Positions 50,262 through 60,534 of a stretch of DNA of 64,000 nt are shown here, piece after piece. Source of the stretch: Streptomyces sp. DvalAA-43 (GTDB taxonomy: Bacteria > Actinomycetota > Actinomycetes > Streptomycetales > Streptomycetaceae); the NCBI RefSeq assembly GCF_900091725.1, contig NZ_FMBW01000046.1:1-64000 (forward strand). Direction: 5' to 3'. The translations under genes and the position numbers were made by a program. The notes below the pieces were generated by a model that saw only the letters and a program-made list of their open reading frames with translations, made no database searches and was not told the DNA's origin. The first letter of the stretch is position 1, and each line of letters opens with the position of its first letter.

Positions 50262-52256
50262 ATGCACATCCGCACCACGTTCCCGTACGAGACCACCCAT
50301 GAGGACGTCCGCATCCCGCTGCCGGACGGCACCCGGCTGTACGCCCGGATCTGGCGGCCCGTCACCGATGAACCGGTGCCCGCGCTGCTCGAATACCTCC
50401 CCTACCGGCTGAGCGACTGGACGGCGCCGCGCGACTGGCAGCGCCACCCCTGGTACGCGGGCCACGGCTACGCCTCCGTCCGGGTGGACGTGCGCGGACA
50501 CGGCAACAGCGAGGGGCTGCCGGGCGACGAGTACGACGCGACGGAGCTGGCCGACGGGGTCGCCGTCGTCCACTGGCTGGCGCGGCAGGAGTGGTGCTCC
50601 GGCCGGGTCGGCATGTTCGGCATCTCGTGGGGCGGCTTCAACTCGCTCCAGATCGCCGCGCTGGCCCCCGAACCGCTGAAGGCCGTCGTCACCGTCTGCT
50701 CGACCGACGACCGCTACGACAACGACGTCCACTACATGGGCGGCTCGGTCCTCGGCGTCGACATGCACGCCTGGGCGGCCACCATGCTGGCCTTCGTCTC
50801 CCGGCCGCCGGACCCGGCGCAGGTCGGCGAGGACTGGAAGGACATGTGGCTGAAGCGGCTGGAGACCGTCGAGCCCTTCATCCACACCTGGCTGGCGCAC
50901 CAGACCCGCGACGACTACTGGAAGCACGGCAGCGTCTGCGAGGACTACTCCGCGATCCGGGCGAACGTCCTCGCGGTGGGCGGCTGGCACGACCCGTACC
51001 GCGACACCGTCCTGCGGCTCGTCGAGCACCTGCCGGCGGACCGGGTCCGCGGGCTGATCGGGCCGTGGTCGCACCAGTACCCCGACCGCGGTCTGCCGCC
51101 GGGGCCGTCGATCGGCTTCCTCCAGGAGACGCTGCGCTGGTGGGACCAGCATCTGAAGGACAGGGACACCGGTGTGATGTCCGAGCCGCTGCTCCGGACC
51201 TGGATCAGCGATTCGCACCGGCCCGCCACGGTGTACGAGACGCTGCCGGGCCGCTGGGTCGGTGAGAACAGCTGGCCGTCCCCGGACGTCACGCCGGTCG
51301 AGTACGCCCTCCAGGGCGGCCCGCAGATCGTCGACTCGCCGCAGCAGACGGGTCTGGACGCCGGGCGCTTCTTCCCGTTCGGCAACGACGCCGATCTGCC
51401 GCCCGACCAGCGCGACGAGGACGCCAAGTCGGTCTGCTTCGAATTCCCGGTCGAGGACGCCCCGATCGAGATCCTGGGCCGCCCCCGGGTGAAGCTGCGG
51501 ATCCGGATGGACGTGCCGCGCGGCCAGGCGATCGCCCGGCTCTGCGACGTGGCACCGGACGGCTCCTCCACGCTGGTCACCCGGGGCGCGCTCAACCTCT
51601 CCGCCCGCGACGGCCGCGACCGCGCCGAGGACTGGCCGGTGGGCGCCACCGAGGAGGTGACCTTCGAGCTGAACGGCATCGGGCACACCTTCCCGCCCGG
51701 CCACCGGATCAGGCTCGCTGTCTCCTCCTCGTACTGGCCGTGGATCTGGCCGCAGGCCGGTTCGGTGGGCTTCGTCCTGGACGCCGACGGCAGCCTCGTC
51801 GAACTGCCGGTGCGCCGGTCCGCCGGGGGCCCCGCGATCCGGTTCGAGGAGCCGGAGCAGTCGGAGCCGCTCGGCGTCGTGTACCCGGTGACGCTCGACG
51901 AGCAGCGCCCGGAGCGGCTGGTGGTCCGCGATGTCGCCAAGGGCGAATGGCGGCTGGAGGTCGACCCGCGCTACGGCGGCACCCGGGTCTACCCGGACGG
52001 ACTGGAGTTCACCGAGGACGCCCTGGAGACGTACACGATCCAGGAGGGCGACCCGCTCTCCGCGCGCACCCGCTCCGACTGGGCGATCCGGCTGCACCGG
52101 CCGGAGCTGGCGTGGGACGTACGGATCGAGACGCGCTCCGAGATCAGCGCGGACGACACCGACTTCATCACCTCCGACGAGGTGGTCTGCAAGGAGGGCG
52201 GCGAGGTCGTCTTCCACCGGACCTGGGAGAAGCGGATCCCGCGCACGGCGGGCTGA
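50262..52256 (+). CDS. CocE/NonD family alpha/beta hydrolase (X-Pro dipeptidyl-peptidase-like)
   Basis: A 664-residue serine hydrolase. The nucleophile is Ser122 in GISWGG, the acid is in GGWHDPY and the His in GPWSHQYP. A C-terminal jelly-roll (about residues 370-560) completes the X-prolyl dipeptidyl-peptidase / cocaine-esterase architecture. Because it is cotranscribed with a peptide transporter, cleavage of imported proline-containing peptides is a reasonable guess. No signal peptide is present, so it is cytoplasmic. Confidence 0.9.
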   Translation: MHIRTTFPYETTHEDVRIPLPDGTRLYARIWRPVTDEPVPALLEYLPYRLSDWTAPRDWQRHPWYAGHGYASVRVDVRGHGNSEGLPGDEYDATELADGVAVVHWLARQEWCSGRVGMFGISWGGFNSLQIAALAPEPLKAVVTVCSTDDRYDNDVHYMGGSVLGVDMHAWAATMLAFVSRPPDPAQVGEDWKDMWLKRLETVEPFIHTWLAHQTRDDYWKHGSVCEDYSAIRANVLAVGGWHDPYRDTVLRLVEHLPADRVRGLIGPWSHQYPDRGLPPGPSIGFLQETLRWWDQHLKDRDTGVMSEPLLRTWISDSHRPATVYETLPGRWVGENSWPSPDVTPVEYALQGGPQIVDSPQQTGLDAGRFFPFGNDADLPPDQRDEDAKSVCFEFPVEDAPIEILGRPRVKLRIRMDVPRGQAIARLCDVAPDGSSTLVTRGALNLSARDGRDRAEDWPVGATEEVTFELNGIGHTFPPGHRIRLAVSSSYWPWIWPQAGSVGFVLDADGSLVELPVRRSAGGPAIRFEEPEQSEPLGVVYPVTLDEQRPERLVVRDVAKGEWRLEVDPRYGGTRVYPDGLEFTEDALETYTIQEGDPLSARTRSDWAIRLHRPELAWDVRIETRSEISADDTDFITSDEVVCKEGGEVVFHRTWEKRIPRTAG

Positions 52257-52264
52257 GAGAACCC

Positions 52265-52352
52265 GGCGGAGGGCCCGGCAGCAGGCCCGGCAGCACCGGC
52301 GCACGCGCCGACCACCGCTGACCACACGCCGACCGCCGCCGGGCCCTCCGCC
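52265..52352 (+). terminator. Long-range inverted repeat after the hydrolase
   Basis: A perfect 15-bp repeat (52265-52279 with 52338-52352) encloses 58 bases and begins eight bases after the stop. Confidence 0.45.
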
Positions 52353-52354
52353 CA

Positions 52355-52386
52355 CCGCCGTGCCCCGCACACCCGGGGCACGGCGG
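52355..52386 (+). terminator. Hairpin terminator before fahA
   Basis: A perfect 12-bp stem (52355-52366 with 52375-52386) and 8-base loop, directly after the longer inverted repeat. Confidence 0.65.
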
Positions 52387-52484
52387 AACTTTCCGGTCAT
52401 CAGGGGCGGTTGGGACACTCCCGCGAAGAGGCGGCGCCGACGTAACGTGTCCCCCAAGCGACCTGGAAAGCGAGGCGGCAACAC

Positions 52485-53714
52485 ATGCCCGAGCAGAGCA
52501 GCCCGCTCGATCTGGCCGAGGGCGACCCCTTCGGTCCGCACAACCTTCCCTACGGAGTGTTCTCCACCCCCGACCACCCCGAGGACCGCCGGGTCGGCGT
52601 CCGCATCGGCAACCACGTGCTGGACGCCGGAGCCGCGGCGCACGCACTCGGCTCGCCCTACGCGCAACTCCTCGCGCAGCCCGACCTGACCGCGCTGCTG
52701 TCGGCGGGCCGCACCGCCTGGCGGGACGTCCGGCGCGCGCTGACCGCGTGGGTGACGGTCCCGGCACACCGCGCGGACATCGAACCGCTGCTCCACCCGG
52801 TCGACGCCGTGACGCTCCATCTGCCGTACGCGGTCGCGGACTACGTCGACTTCTACGCGAGCGAGAACCACGCCACCAACGTCGGAAAGATCTTCCGGCC
52901 GAACGCCGAGGCGCTGACGCCCAACTGGAAGCACCTCCCGATCGGTTACCACGGCCGGTCCGGCACCGTCGTCGTCTCGGGCACGGACGTGGTGCGCCCG
53001 TCCGGCCAGCGCAAGGCGCCCACCGACCCGGCCCCGGTCTTCGGCCCCTCCGTCAAGCTGGACATCGAGGCCGAGGTCGGCTTCGTCGTCGGTGTGGGCT
53101 CCGAGCAGGGCCGCCCGGTCCCGCTCGGCGGCTTCCGCGACCATGTCTTCGGGCTCTGCCTGCTCAACGACTGGTCGGCGCGGGACATCCAGGCCTGGGA
53201 GTACGTCCCGCTCGGCCCGTTCCTCGGCAAGTCCTTCGCCACCTCCGTATCGGCCTGGGTGACGCCGCTGGAGGCCCTGGAGGCGGCCCGCATCGCGCCC
53301 CCGGCCCGCGACTTCCCGCTGCTCCCCTATCTGGAGGACGCCGGTGAGGAGGAGGCCGGCGGTCTCGACCTGCGGATCTCCGTCGCGATCAACGGACAGG
53401 TGGTCGCCGAACCGCCGTTCGCCACGATGTACTGGACGGCGGCCCAGATGCTGGCCCAGATGACGGTGAACGGCGCGTCGCTGCGCACCGGCGATCTGTA
53501 CGGCTCCGGCACGGTCAGCGGCGCCGAGCCCGGACAGCGCGGCTCCCTCCTGGAGCTGACCTGGAACGGCAGCGAGCCGCTGGACCTCCCGGACGGCAAG
53601 CGCACCTTCCTGGAGGACGGCGACACGGTGACGATGACCGCCTGGGCCCCGGGCCCGGACGGCACGAGGGTCGGCCTCGGCGAGGTCACTGGACGGATCG
53701 TCCCCGCGTCATGA
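52485..53714 (+). CDS. fahA: Fumarylacetoacetase
   Basis: A 409-residue enzyme for the last step of tyrosine breakdown, splitting fumarylacetoacetate to fumarate and acetoacetate. The catalytic domain signatures DYVDFYASENHATNVGKIFR, the metal-binding LDIEAEVGFVVG and LLNDWSARDIQAWEYVPLGPF (in parts) are clear, and the full length matches bacterial FAH. The ATG start follows GCGAGGCGG. It shares an overlap with a GPP34 gene, an unusual partner. Confidence 0.93.
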   Translation: MPEQSSPLDLAEGDPFGPHNLPYGVFSTPDHPEDRRVGVRIGNHVLDAGAAAHALGSPYAQLLAQPDLTALLSAGRTAWRDVRRALTAWVTVPAHRADIEPLLHPVDAVTLHLPYAVADYVDFYASENHATNVGKIFRPNAEALTPNWKHLPIGYHGRSGTVVVSGTDVVRPSGQRKAPTDPAPVFGPSVKLDIEAEVGFVVGVGSEQGRPVPLGGFRDHVFGLCLLNDWSARDIQAWEYVPLGPFLGKSFATSVSAWVTPLEALEAARIAPPARDFPLLPYLEDAGEEEAGGLDLRISVAINGQVVAEPPFATMYWTAAQMLAQMTVNGASLRTGDLYGSGTVSGAEPGQRGSLLELTWNGSEPLDLPDGKRTFLEDGDTVTMTAWAPGPDGTRVGLGEVTGRIVPAS

Positions 53715-54397
53715 TGCCGACCGCCCCGGAGCTCACGCTCCCCGAGGAACTGCTGCTGCTCGCGCTGGACCCGCGGCGCGGCAAGCCGTACTGCTCCGGC
53801 CGTTCCCTGGAGTACGGAACGGCGGGCGCGGTCCTGCGGGAGCTGGAGCTCCAGGGCCGGGTCACCGGGCAGGGTGGCCGGATACGGGTACTGAACCCGC
53901 TCGCTCCCCCGGACCCGCTGCTCGCCCAGGTCCTGCGGAGCCTGTCGGCCCCGGGCACGGGCCGGCCCGGGGGCGACACCGACACCCGGCGGTGGGTCCG
54001 GCAGACCGGTCGGTACGTCCAGGAACTGTGCCTGGAACACCTGGTGCGCCGCTCGATCCTGCGCAGGGAGACCCACCGCTTCCTCGGCCTGCTGCCGTAC
54101 CACCGGCACCCGGCGGCGGACCCGGCCCTGTCGCTCGCCGTCCGCGACCGCTTCACGGCCGCCGAGGCCGCCGGCTTCCCGGACCCGCGCAGCCGGACCC
54201 TGGCCGCCCTGGTCTCGGCGGTCGGCCTGTCGGGCACGGTGGCCAGGGGCGGTCTGCGCCAGCGTTGGGCGATGTACAACCTGGTGACCGAGGAGTGGAC
54301 CGCGGAAGCGGTGCACCGGAACGTCCGCCAGGACCGGGCGAACCGGAACCGCAGAAGCCACCTCAGCAGCGGGGGCGGGTCCTCGGGGGGCGACTGA
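53711..54397 (+). CDS. GPP34 family phosphoprotein-like protein
   Basis: A 228-residue GOLPH3/GPP34-domain protein. Family features include the start LTLPEELLLLALD, then a helix-rich body ending in GLRQRWAMYNLVTEEWTAEAV. In eukaryotes this fold binds PI4P; in actinobacteria the function is unknown. Its ATGATG start overlaps the fahA stop, so the pair is translationally coupled. The last 15 residues are Ser/Gly-rich. Confidence 0.82.
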   Translation: MMPTAPELTLPEELLLLALDPRRGKPYCSGRSLEYGTAGAVLRELELQGRVTGQGGRIRVLNPLAPPDPLLAQVLRSLSAPGTGRPGGDTDTRRWVRQTGRYVQELCLEHLVRRSILRRETHRFLGLLPYHRHPAADPALSLAVRDRFTAAEAAGFPDPRSRTLAALVSAVGLSGTVARGGLRQRWAMYNLVTEEWTAEAVHRNVRQDRANRNRRSHLSSGGGSSGGD

Positions 54398-54517
54398 CCG
54401 GGGCCGGGCGGGCCCCGGGAACCCGCTGGTCAGCGGTGCGCGAGGCGTTCACACGTTCGAGGGAGCCATGTCCCGTTCCCTGCGGATGCGCTGGAAAGTC
54501 CCGCGAGACTCTGCGTC

Positions 54518-55138
54518 ATGGGAGCACTGACGAGCGTGGGACCCGAGGCCCCCGAGCCGCGGTGGGCGGTTCCGCCCGTGGGCGGCTGGACCGCCGATGA
54601 CCTGGACACACTCCCCAATCTGCCTCCGCACACGGAGCTGATCGACGGAAGCCTTGTCTTCGTGAGTCCGCGGACCCTGTTCCACCTGCGAACGGTCGAC
54701 TTCTTCAATTGGCAGTTGCAGGCGCTGGCACCACGCGAATTCGAGGTCGCACGCGAGTTCACCATCGACATCGACCGCTACAACCGGCCCGAGCCCGATG
54801 TGATCGTCGTGGACGGCAAGGTCATCCAGGACCCGAGCCAGACCCGCTTCCCCGCCGAATCCGTACAGCTGGCCATCGAGGTCGTTTCCCCGGAATCCCT
54901 GACCCGGGACCGGGAGACCAAGCCCGTGAAGTACGCGCGGGCGAAGATCCCGCACTACTGGCGGGTGGAGAACCACGACGACAGGGTGGTGGTCTATGTC
55001 TTCGAGCTGGAGCCGTCGGCCGGGGCCTACACCTCCACCGGGATCTTCCACGACCGGATGAAGGTCTCCGTCCCCTTCCCGGTCGATCTGGACCTCACCG
55101 CGATCACCCCACGCCGCCGGGCGGCGGACCCGCAGTAG
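54518..55138 (+). CDS. Uma2 family (DUF820) endonuclease-like protein
   Basis: A 206-residue protein with the PD-(D/E)XK-like Uma2 fold: ELIDGSLVFVSP, then PEPDVIVVDG, the LAIEVVSPES strand and the KYARAKIPHYWRV end motif. Members are abundant in some actinobacteria and cyanobacteria and are predicted nucleases with no proven role. The ATG start has no ideal ribosome site. The stop codon is inside a hairpin. Confidence 0.87.
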   Translation: MGALTSVGPEAPEPRWAVPPVGGWTADDLDTLPNLPPHTELIDGSLVFVSPRTLFHLRTVDFFNWQLQALAPREFEVAREFTIDIDRYNRPEPDVIVVDGKVIQDPSQTRFPAESVQLAIEVVSPESLTRDRETKPVKYARAKIPHYWRVENHDDRVVVYVFELEPSAGAYTSTGIFHDRMKVSVPFPVDLDLTAITPRRRAADPQ

Positions 55139-55155
55139 GTCCGTCCGCCGCCCGG
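55117..55155. terminator. Hairpin spanning the Uma2 stop codon
   Basis: A perfect 13-bp stem (55117-55129 with 55143-55155) whose left arm is coding sequence and whose 13-base loop contains the TAG. It faces recQ, so it can serve both convergent genes. Confidence 0.6.
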
Positions 55156-55166
55156 CCCCGTACCGC

Positions 55167-57158
<1,992 letters not shown>

Positions 57159-57236
57159 CGCTCTGTCCCCCGGGTCCGTCCCGCTCTTTCCGCGTTGCCG
57201 CCGTCCCCTGCCACGATAGGCGCCGCCTACGACAAC

Positions 57237-57270
57237 GCCGGACGGGCTTGACTTCTCAAGCCCGTCCGGC
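57237..57270 (-). terminator. Terminator of the main nuo operon
   Basis: A perfect 15-bp stem with a 4-base loop (57237-57251 and 57256-57270), 27 bases after the nuoN stop. Confidence 0.85.
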
Positions 57271-57296
57271 GCCGCTGCGGCGGTGTGCGGTGTGCG

Positions 57297-58961
57297 CTAC
57301 CTCACGAATACTCCCGCCTGGCCGGCCAGGTCCAGGAAGTACTGCGGGGCCAGGCCCAGCACCAGCGTGACCGCGACACCGACCGCGATCGTCGTCATCG
57401 TCAGCGGGGACGGGACGGCGACCGTGGGGCCGTCCGCCTTGGGCTCGCTGAAGAACATCAGCACGATGACCCGGATGTAGAAGAACGCGGCGATCGCCGA
57501 GGAGATCACACCGACCACGACCAGTCCGCCCGCGCCGCCTTCCGCCGCGGCCTTGAAGACCGCGAACTTCCCGGCGAAGCCGGAGGTGAGCGGGATACCG
57601 GCGAAGGCCAGCAGGAACACCGCGAAGACCGCGGCGACCAGGGGCGAGCGGCGGCCGAGCCCGGCCCACTTCGACAGGTGCGTGGCCTCGCCGCCCGCGT
57701 CGCGCACCAGGGTGACGACGGCGAACGCGCCGACCGTCACGAAGGAGTACGCGCCCAGGTAGAAGAGGACCGACGAGATGCCGTCCGGGGTCGTCGCGAT
57801 CACACCGGCGAGGATGAATCCGGCGTGGGCGATCGAGGAGTAGGCCAGCAGCCGCTTGATGTCGGTCTGGGTGATGGCGACGATCGCACCGCCCAGCATC
57901 GTGACGATCGCGACGGCCCACATCACCGGGCGCCAGTCCCAGGCGAGGCCCGGCAGCACCACGTACAGCAGGCGCAGCAGCGCGCCGAACGCGGCGACCT
58001 TGGTGGCCGCGGCCATGAAGCCGGTGACCGGGGTCGGGGCACCCTGGTAGACGTCCGGGGTCCACATGTGGAACGGGACGGCGCCGACCTTGAAGAGCAG
58101 GCCGGTCAGGATCATCGCGCCGCCGATCAGCAGCAGCGCGTCATTGCCCATGGTGTCGGCGAGCGCCGGGTCGATCTGGGTGACGGAGCCGTCGACCACG
58201 TGGGCGATGGCCGCGTACGAGACGGAACCCGCGTACCCGTAGAGCAGGGCGATCCCGAAGAGCAGGAACGCCGAGGAGAAGGCGCCGAGCAGGAAGTACT
58301 TGACCGCGGCCTCCTGCGACATCAGCCGCTTGCGGCGGGCGACGGCGCACAGGAGGTAGAGCGGGAGGGAGAAGACCTCCAGGGCCACGAAGAGCGTCAG
58401 CAGGTCGTTGGCGGCGGGGAAGACCAGCATCCCGGCCACCGAGAAGAGGACCAGCGGGAAGACCTCGGTGGTGGTGAATCCGGCCCTGACCGCGGCCTTC
58501 TCGCTGTCGCTGCCGGGGACCGAGGCGGCCTGGGCGGCGAAGGAGTCGACCTGGTTGCCGTGCGAGGCGGGGTCGAGCCGCCGCTCGGCGAAGGTGAAGA
58601 CGGCGACCAGTGCGGTCAGCAGGATGGTGCCCTGCAGGAACAGCGTCGGGCCGTCGATCGCGATGGCGCCCATCGCGGCGATGTGCGCCTTCGTCGTGCC
58701 GTATCCGCCGGCCGCCAGTCCGACGACCGCGGCGAACGCGGCGGCCAGGGCGACGACCGCGAGGAAGACCTGCGTGTAGTAGCGGGCCCGGCGCGGCACG
58801 AAGGCCTCGACGAGTACGCCCACCACGGCGACACCGATCACAATGAGGACCGGGGTCAGCTGGGTGTACTCGATGACCGGCGCCTTGAACTTCTCGGCCG
58901 GGGCGGCCGATGCCATCCCGCCCGCCGTCGTCCACAGGCTGTGGACAGCTGTTGCGCTCAC
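57297..58961 (-). CDS. nuoN: NADH-quinone oxidoreductase subunit N
   Basis: A 554-residue antiporter-like subunit and last gene of the main nuo operon. Hallmarks include VALEVFSLPLYLL, the key lysine in LLFKVGAVPFHMWTPDVYQGAPTPV and SGFAGKFAVFKAA. The first 20 residues are extra to the usual fold. GTG overlaps the nuoM stop (GTGA). It is more conserved with family consensus than NuoN2 at 13741-15342. Confidence 0.95.
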   Translation of the reverse strand: MSATAVHSLWTTAGGMASAAPAEKFKAPVIEYTQLTPVLIVIGVAVVGVLVEAFVPRRARYYTQVFLAVVALAAAFAAVVGLAAGGYGTTKAHIAAMGAIAIDGPTLFLQGTILLTALVAVFTFAERRLDPASHGNQVDSFAAQAASVPGSDSEKAAVRAGFTTTEVFPLVLFSVAGMLVFPAANDLLTLFVALEVFSLPLYLLCAVARRKRLMSQEAAVKYFLLGAFSSAFLLFGIALLYGYAGSVSYAAIAHVVDGSVTQIDPALADTMGNDALLLIGGAMILTGLLFKVGAVPFHMWTPDVYQGAPTPVTGFMAAATKVAAFGALLRLLYVVLPGLAWDWRPVMWAVAIVTMLGGAIVAITQTDIKRLLAYSSIAHAGFILAGVIATTPDGISSVLFYLGAYSFVTVGAFAVVTLVRDAGGEATHLSKWAGLGRRSPLVAAVFAVFLLAFAGIPLTSGFAGKFAVFKAAAEGGAGGLVVVGVISSAIAAFFYIRVIVLMFFSEPKADGPTVAVPSPLTMTTIAVGVAVTLVLGLAPQYFLDLAGQAGVFVR

Positions 58962-60529
58962 TTGGCGGCCTCCACCTCAGGCTGGGGGTCCTTCTTCTGG
59001 ACGTCCGACATGGTGTGCTGCACCGCCGGGTTGACGATCTCGGTCAGCGGCTTCGGATAGACACCCAGGAAGAGCAGCAGCGCGATCAGCGGGAGGACCA
59101 CCACCAGCTCCCGGACCTTGAGGTCCGCCATGCCCTGGACCTCGGCCTTCACCGGGCCCGTCATCGTCCGCTGGTAGAGGACGAGGACGTAGAGCGCGGC
59201 GAGCACGATGCCCGTCGTGGCGATGATGCCCGCCGCCGGATAGGCGCTGAACGCGCCGACCAGCACCAGGAACTCACTGACGAACGGGGCGAGTCCGGGC
59301 AGCGACAGGGTGGCCAGACCGCCGATCAGGAAGGTGCCGGCCAGGATCGGCGCCACCTTCTGCACCCCGCCGTAGTCGGCGATGAGCCGCGAGCCGCGCC
59401 GGGTGATCAGGAAGCCCGCCACCAGCATCAGCGCGGCGGTCGAGATGCCGTGGTTGACCATGTAGAGCGTGGCGCCGGACTGGCCCTGGCTGGTCATCGC
59501 GAAGATGCCCAGGATGATGAAGCCGAAGTGCGAGATCGACGCGTAGGCGATCAGGCGCTTGATGTCGCGCTGGCCGACGGCGAGCAGCGCCCCGTACACG
59601 ATGCTGATCAGCGCCAGGACGATGATCACCGGCGTCGCCCACTTGCTTGCCTCCGGGAAGAGCTGGAGGCAGAAGCGGAGCATCGCGAAGGTGCCGACCT
59701 TGTCGACGACCGCGGTGATCAGGACGGCGACCGGGGAGGTCGCCTCGCCCATCGCGTTGGGCAGCCAGGTGTGCAGCGGCCACAGCGGGGCCTTCACCGC
59801 GAAGGCGAAGAAGAACCCGAGGAAGAGCCAGCGCTCGGTGCCGGTCGCCATGGAGAGCGAGCCGTTGGCGCGGGCCTCGGCGATCTCGGAGAGCGAGAAC
59901 GTCCCCGCGACGACATAGAGCCCGATCACGGCGGCCAGCATGACGAGGCCGCCGACCAGGTTGTAGAGCAGGAACTTGACCGCGGCGTACGAGCGTTGTG
60001 CCGCCGCGTTCTCGTCGCTGCCCGTGTGGGCCCGGTCCCCGAAGCCGCCGATGAGGAAGTACATCGGGATGAGCATGGCTTCGAAGAGGATGTAGAAGAG
60101 GAAGACGTCGGTGGCCTCGAAGGAGAGGATCACCATCGCTTCCACCATCAGGATCAGGGCGAAGAAGCCCTGGGTGGGCCGCCAGCGGGACGACTTCGTC
60201 TCCAGGGGGTCGGCGTCGTGCCAGCCTGCCAGGATGACGAAGGGGATCAGCAGGGCGGTGAGCGCCATGAGCGCCACCCCGATGCCGTCCACGCCCAGTT
60301 CGTACCGGACACCGAAGTCCTTGATCCAGGCGTGCGATTCGGTGAGCTGGTAGCGGGCTCCGCCGGGCTCGAAGCGGGCGAGCGCGATGCCCGCCAGGAC
60401 GAGGGTGGCCAGCGAGAAGATCAGCGCCAGCCATTTGGCGGCGGTGCGCCGGGCGGCCGGGACGGCGGCGGTGGCGACCGCTCCGATCGCCGGGAGCGCC
60501 GCGGTCGCTGTCAGGAGGGGAAAGGACAT
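58958..60529 (-). CDS. nuoM: NADH-quinone oxidoreductase subunit M
   Basis: A 523-residue proton-pumping subunit. Conserved marks are the GVDGIGVALMALTALL segment, FEAMLIPMYFLIG and VKAPLWPLHTWLPNAMGEATSPV with the pump lysine. The ATG at 60529 lies five bases after the nuoL stop; coding upstream of that runs into nuoL in another frame and is not part of the protein. It ends with a short charged tail (VQKKDPQPEVEAAK). Confidence 0.95.
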   Translation of the reverse strand: MSFPLLTATAALPAIGAVATAAVPAARRTAAKWLALIFSLATLVLAGIALARFEPGGARYQLTESHAWIKDFGVRYELGVDGIGVALMALTALLIPFVILAGWHDADPLETKSSRWRPTQGFFALILMVEAMVILSFEATDVFLFYILFEAMLIPMYFLIGGFGDRAHTGSDENAAAQRSYAAVKFLLYNLVGGLVMLAAVIGLYVVAGTFSLSEIAEARANGSLSMATGTERWLFLGFFFAFAVKAPLWPLHTWLPNAMGEATSPVAVLITAVVDKVGTFAMLRFCLQLFPEASKWATPVIIVLALISIVYGALLAVGQRDIKRLIAYASISHFGFIILGIFAMTSQGQSGATLYMVNHGISTAALMLVAGFLITRRGSRLIADYGGVQKVAPILAGTFLIGGLATLSLPGLAPFVSEFLVLVGAFSAYPAAGIIATTGIVLAALYVLVLYQRTMTGPVKAEVQGMADLKVRELVVVLPLIALLLFLGVYPKPLTEIVNPAVQHTMSDVQKKDPQPEVEAAK

Positions 60530-60534
60530 GGTGA

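Noticed and set aside
48738..53144. Open frame of more than 1400 codons on the minus strand
   Set aside because: It runs opposite three clear genes (POT transporter, CocE hydrolase, fumarylacetoacetase) and shows only Asp/Gly/Arg-rich shadow composition.
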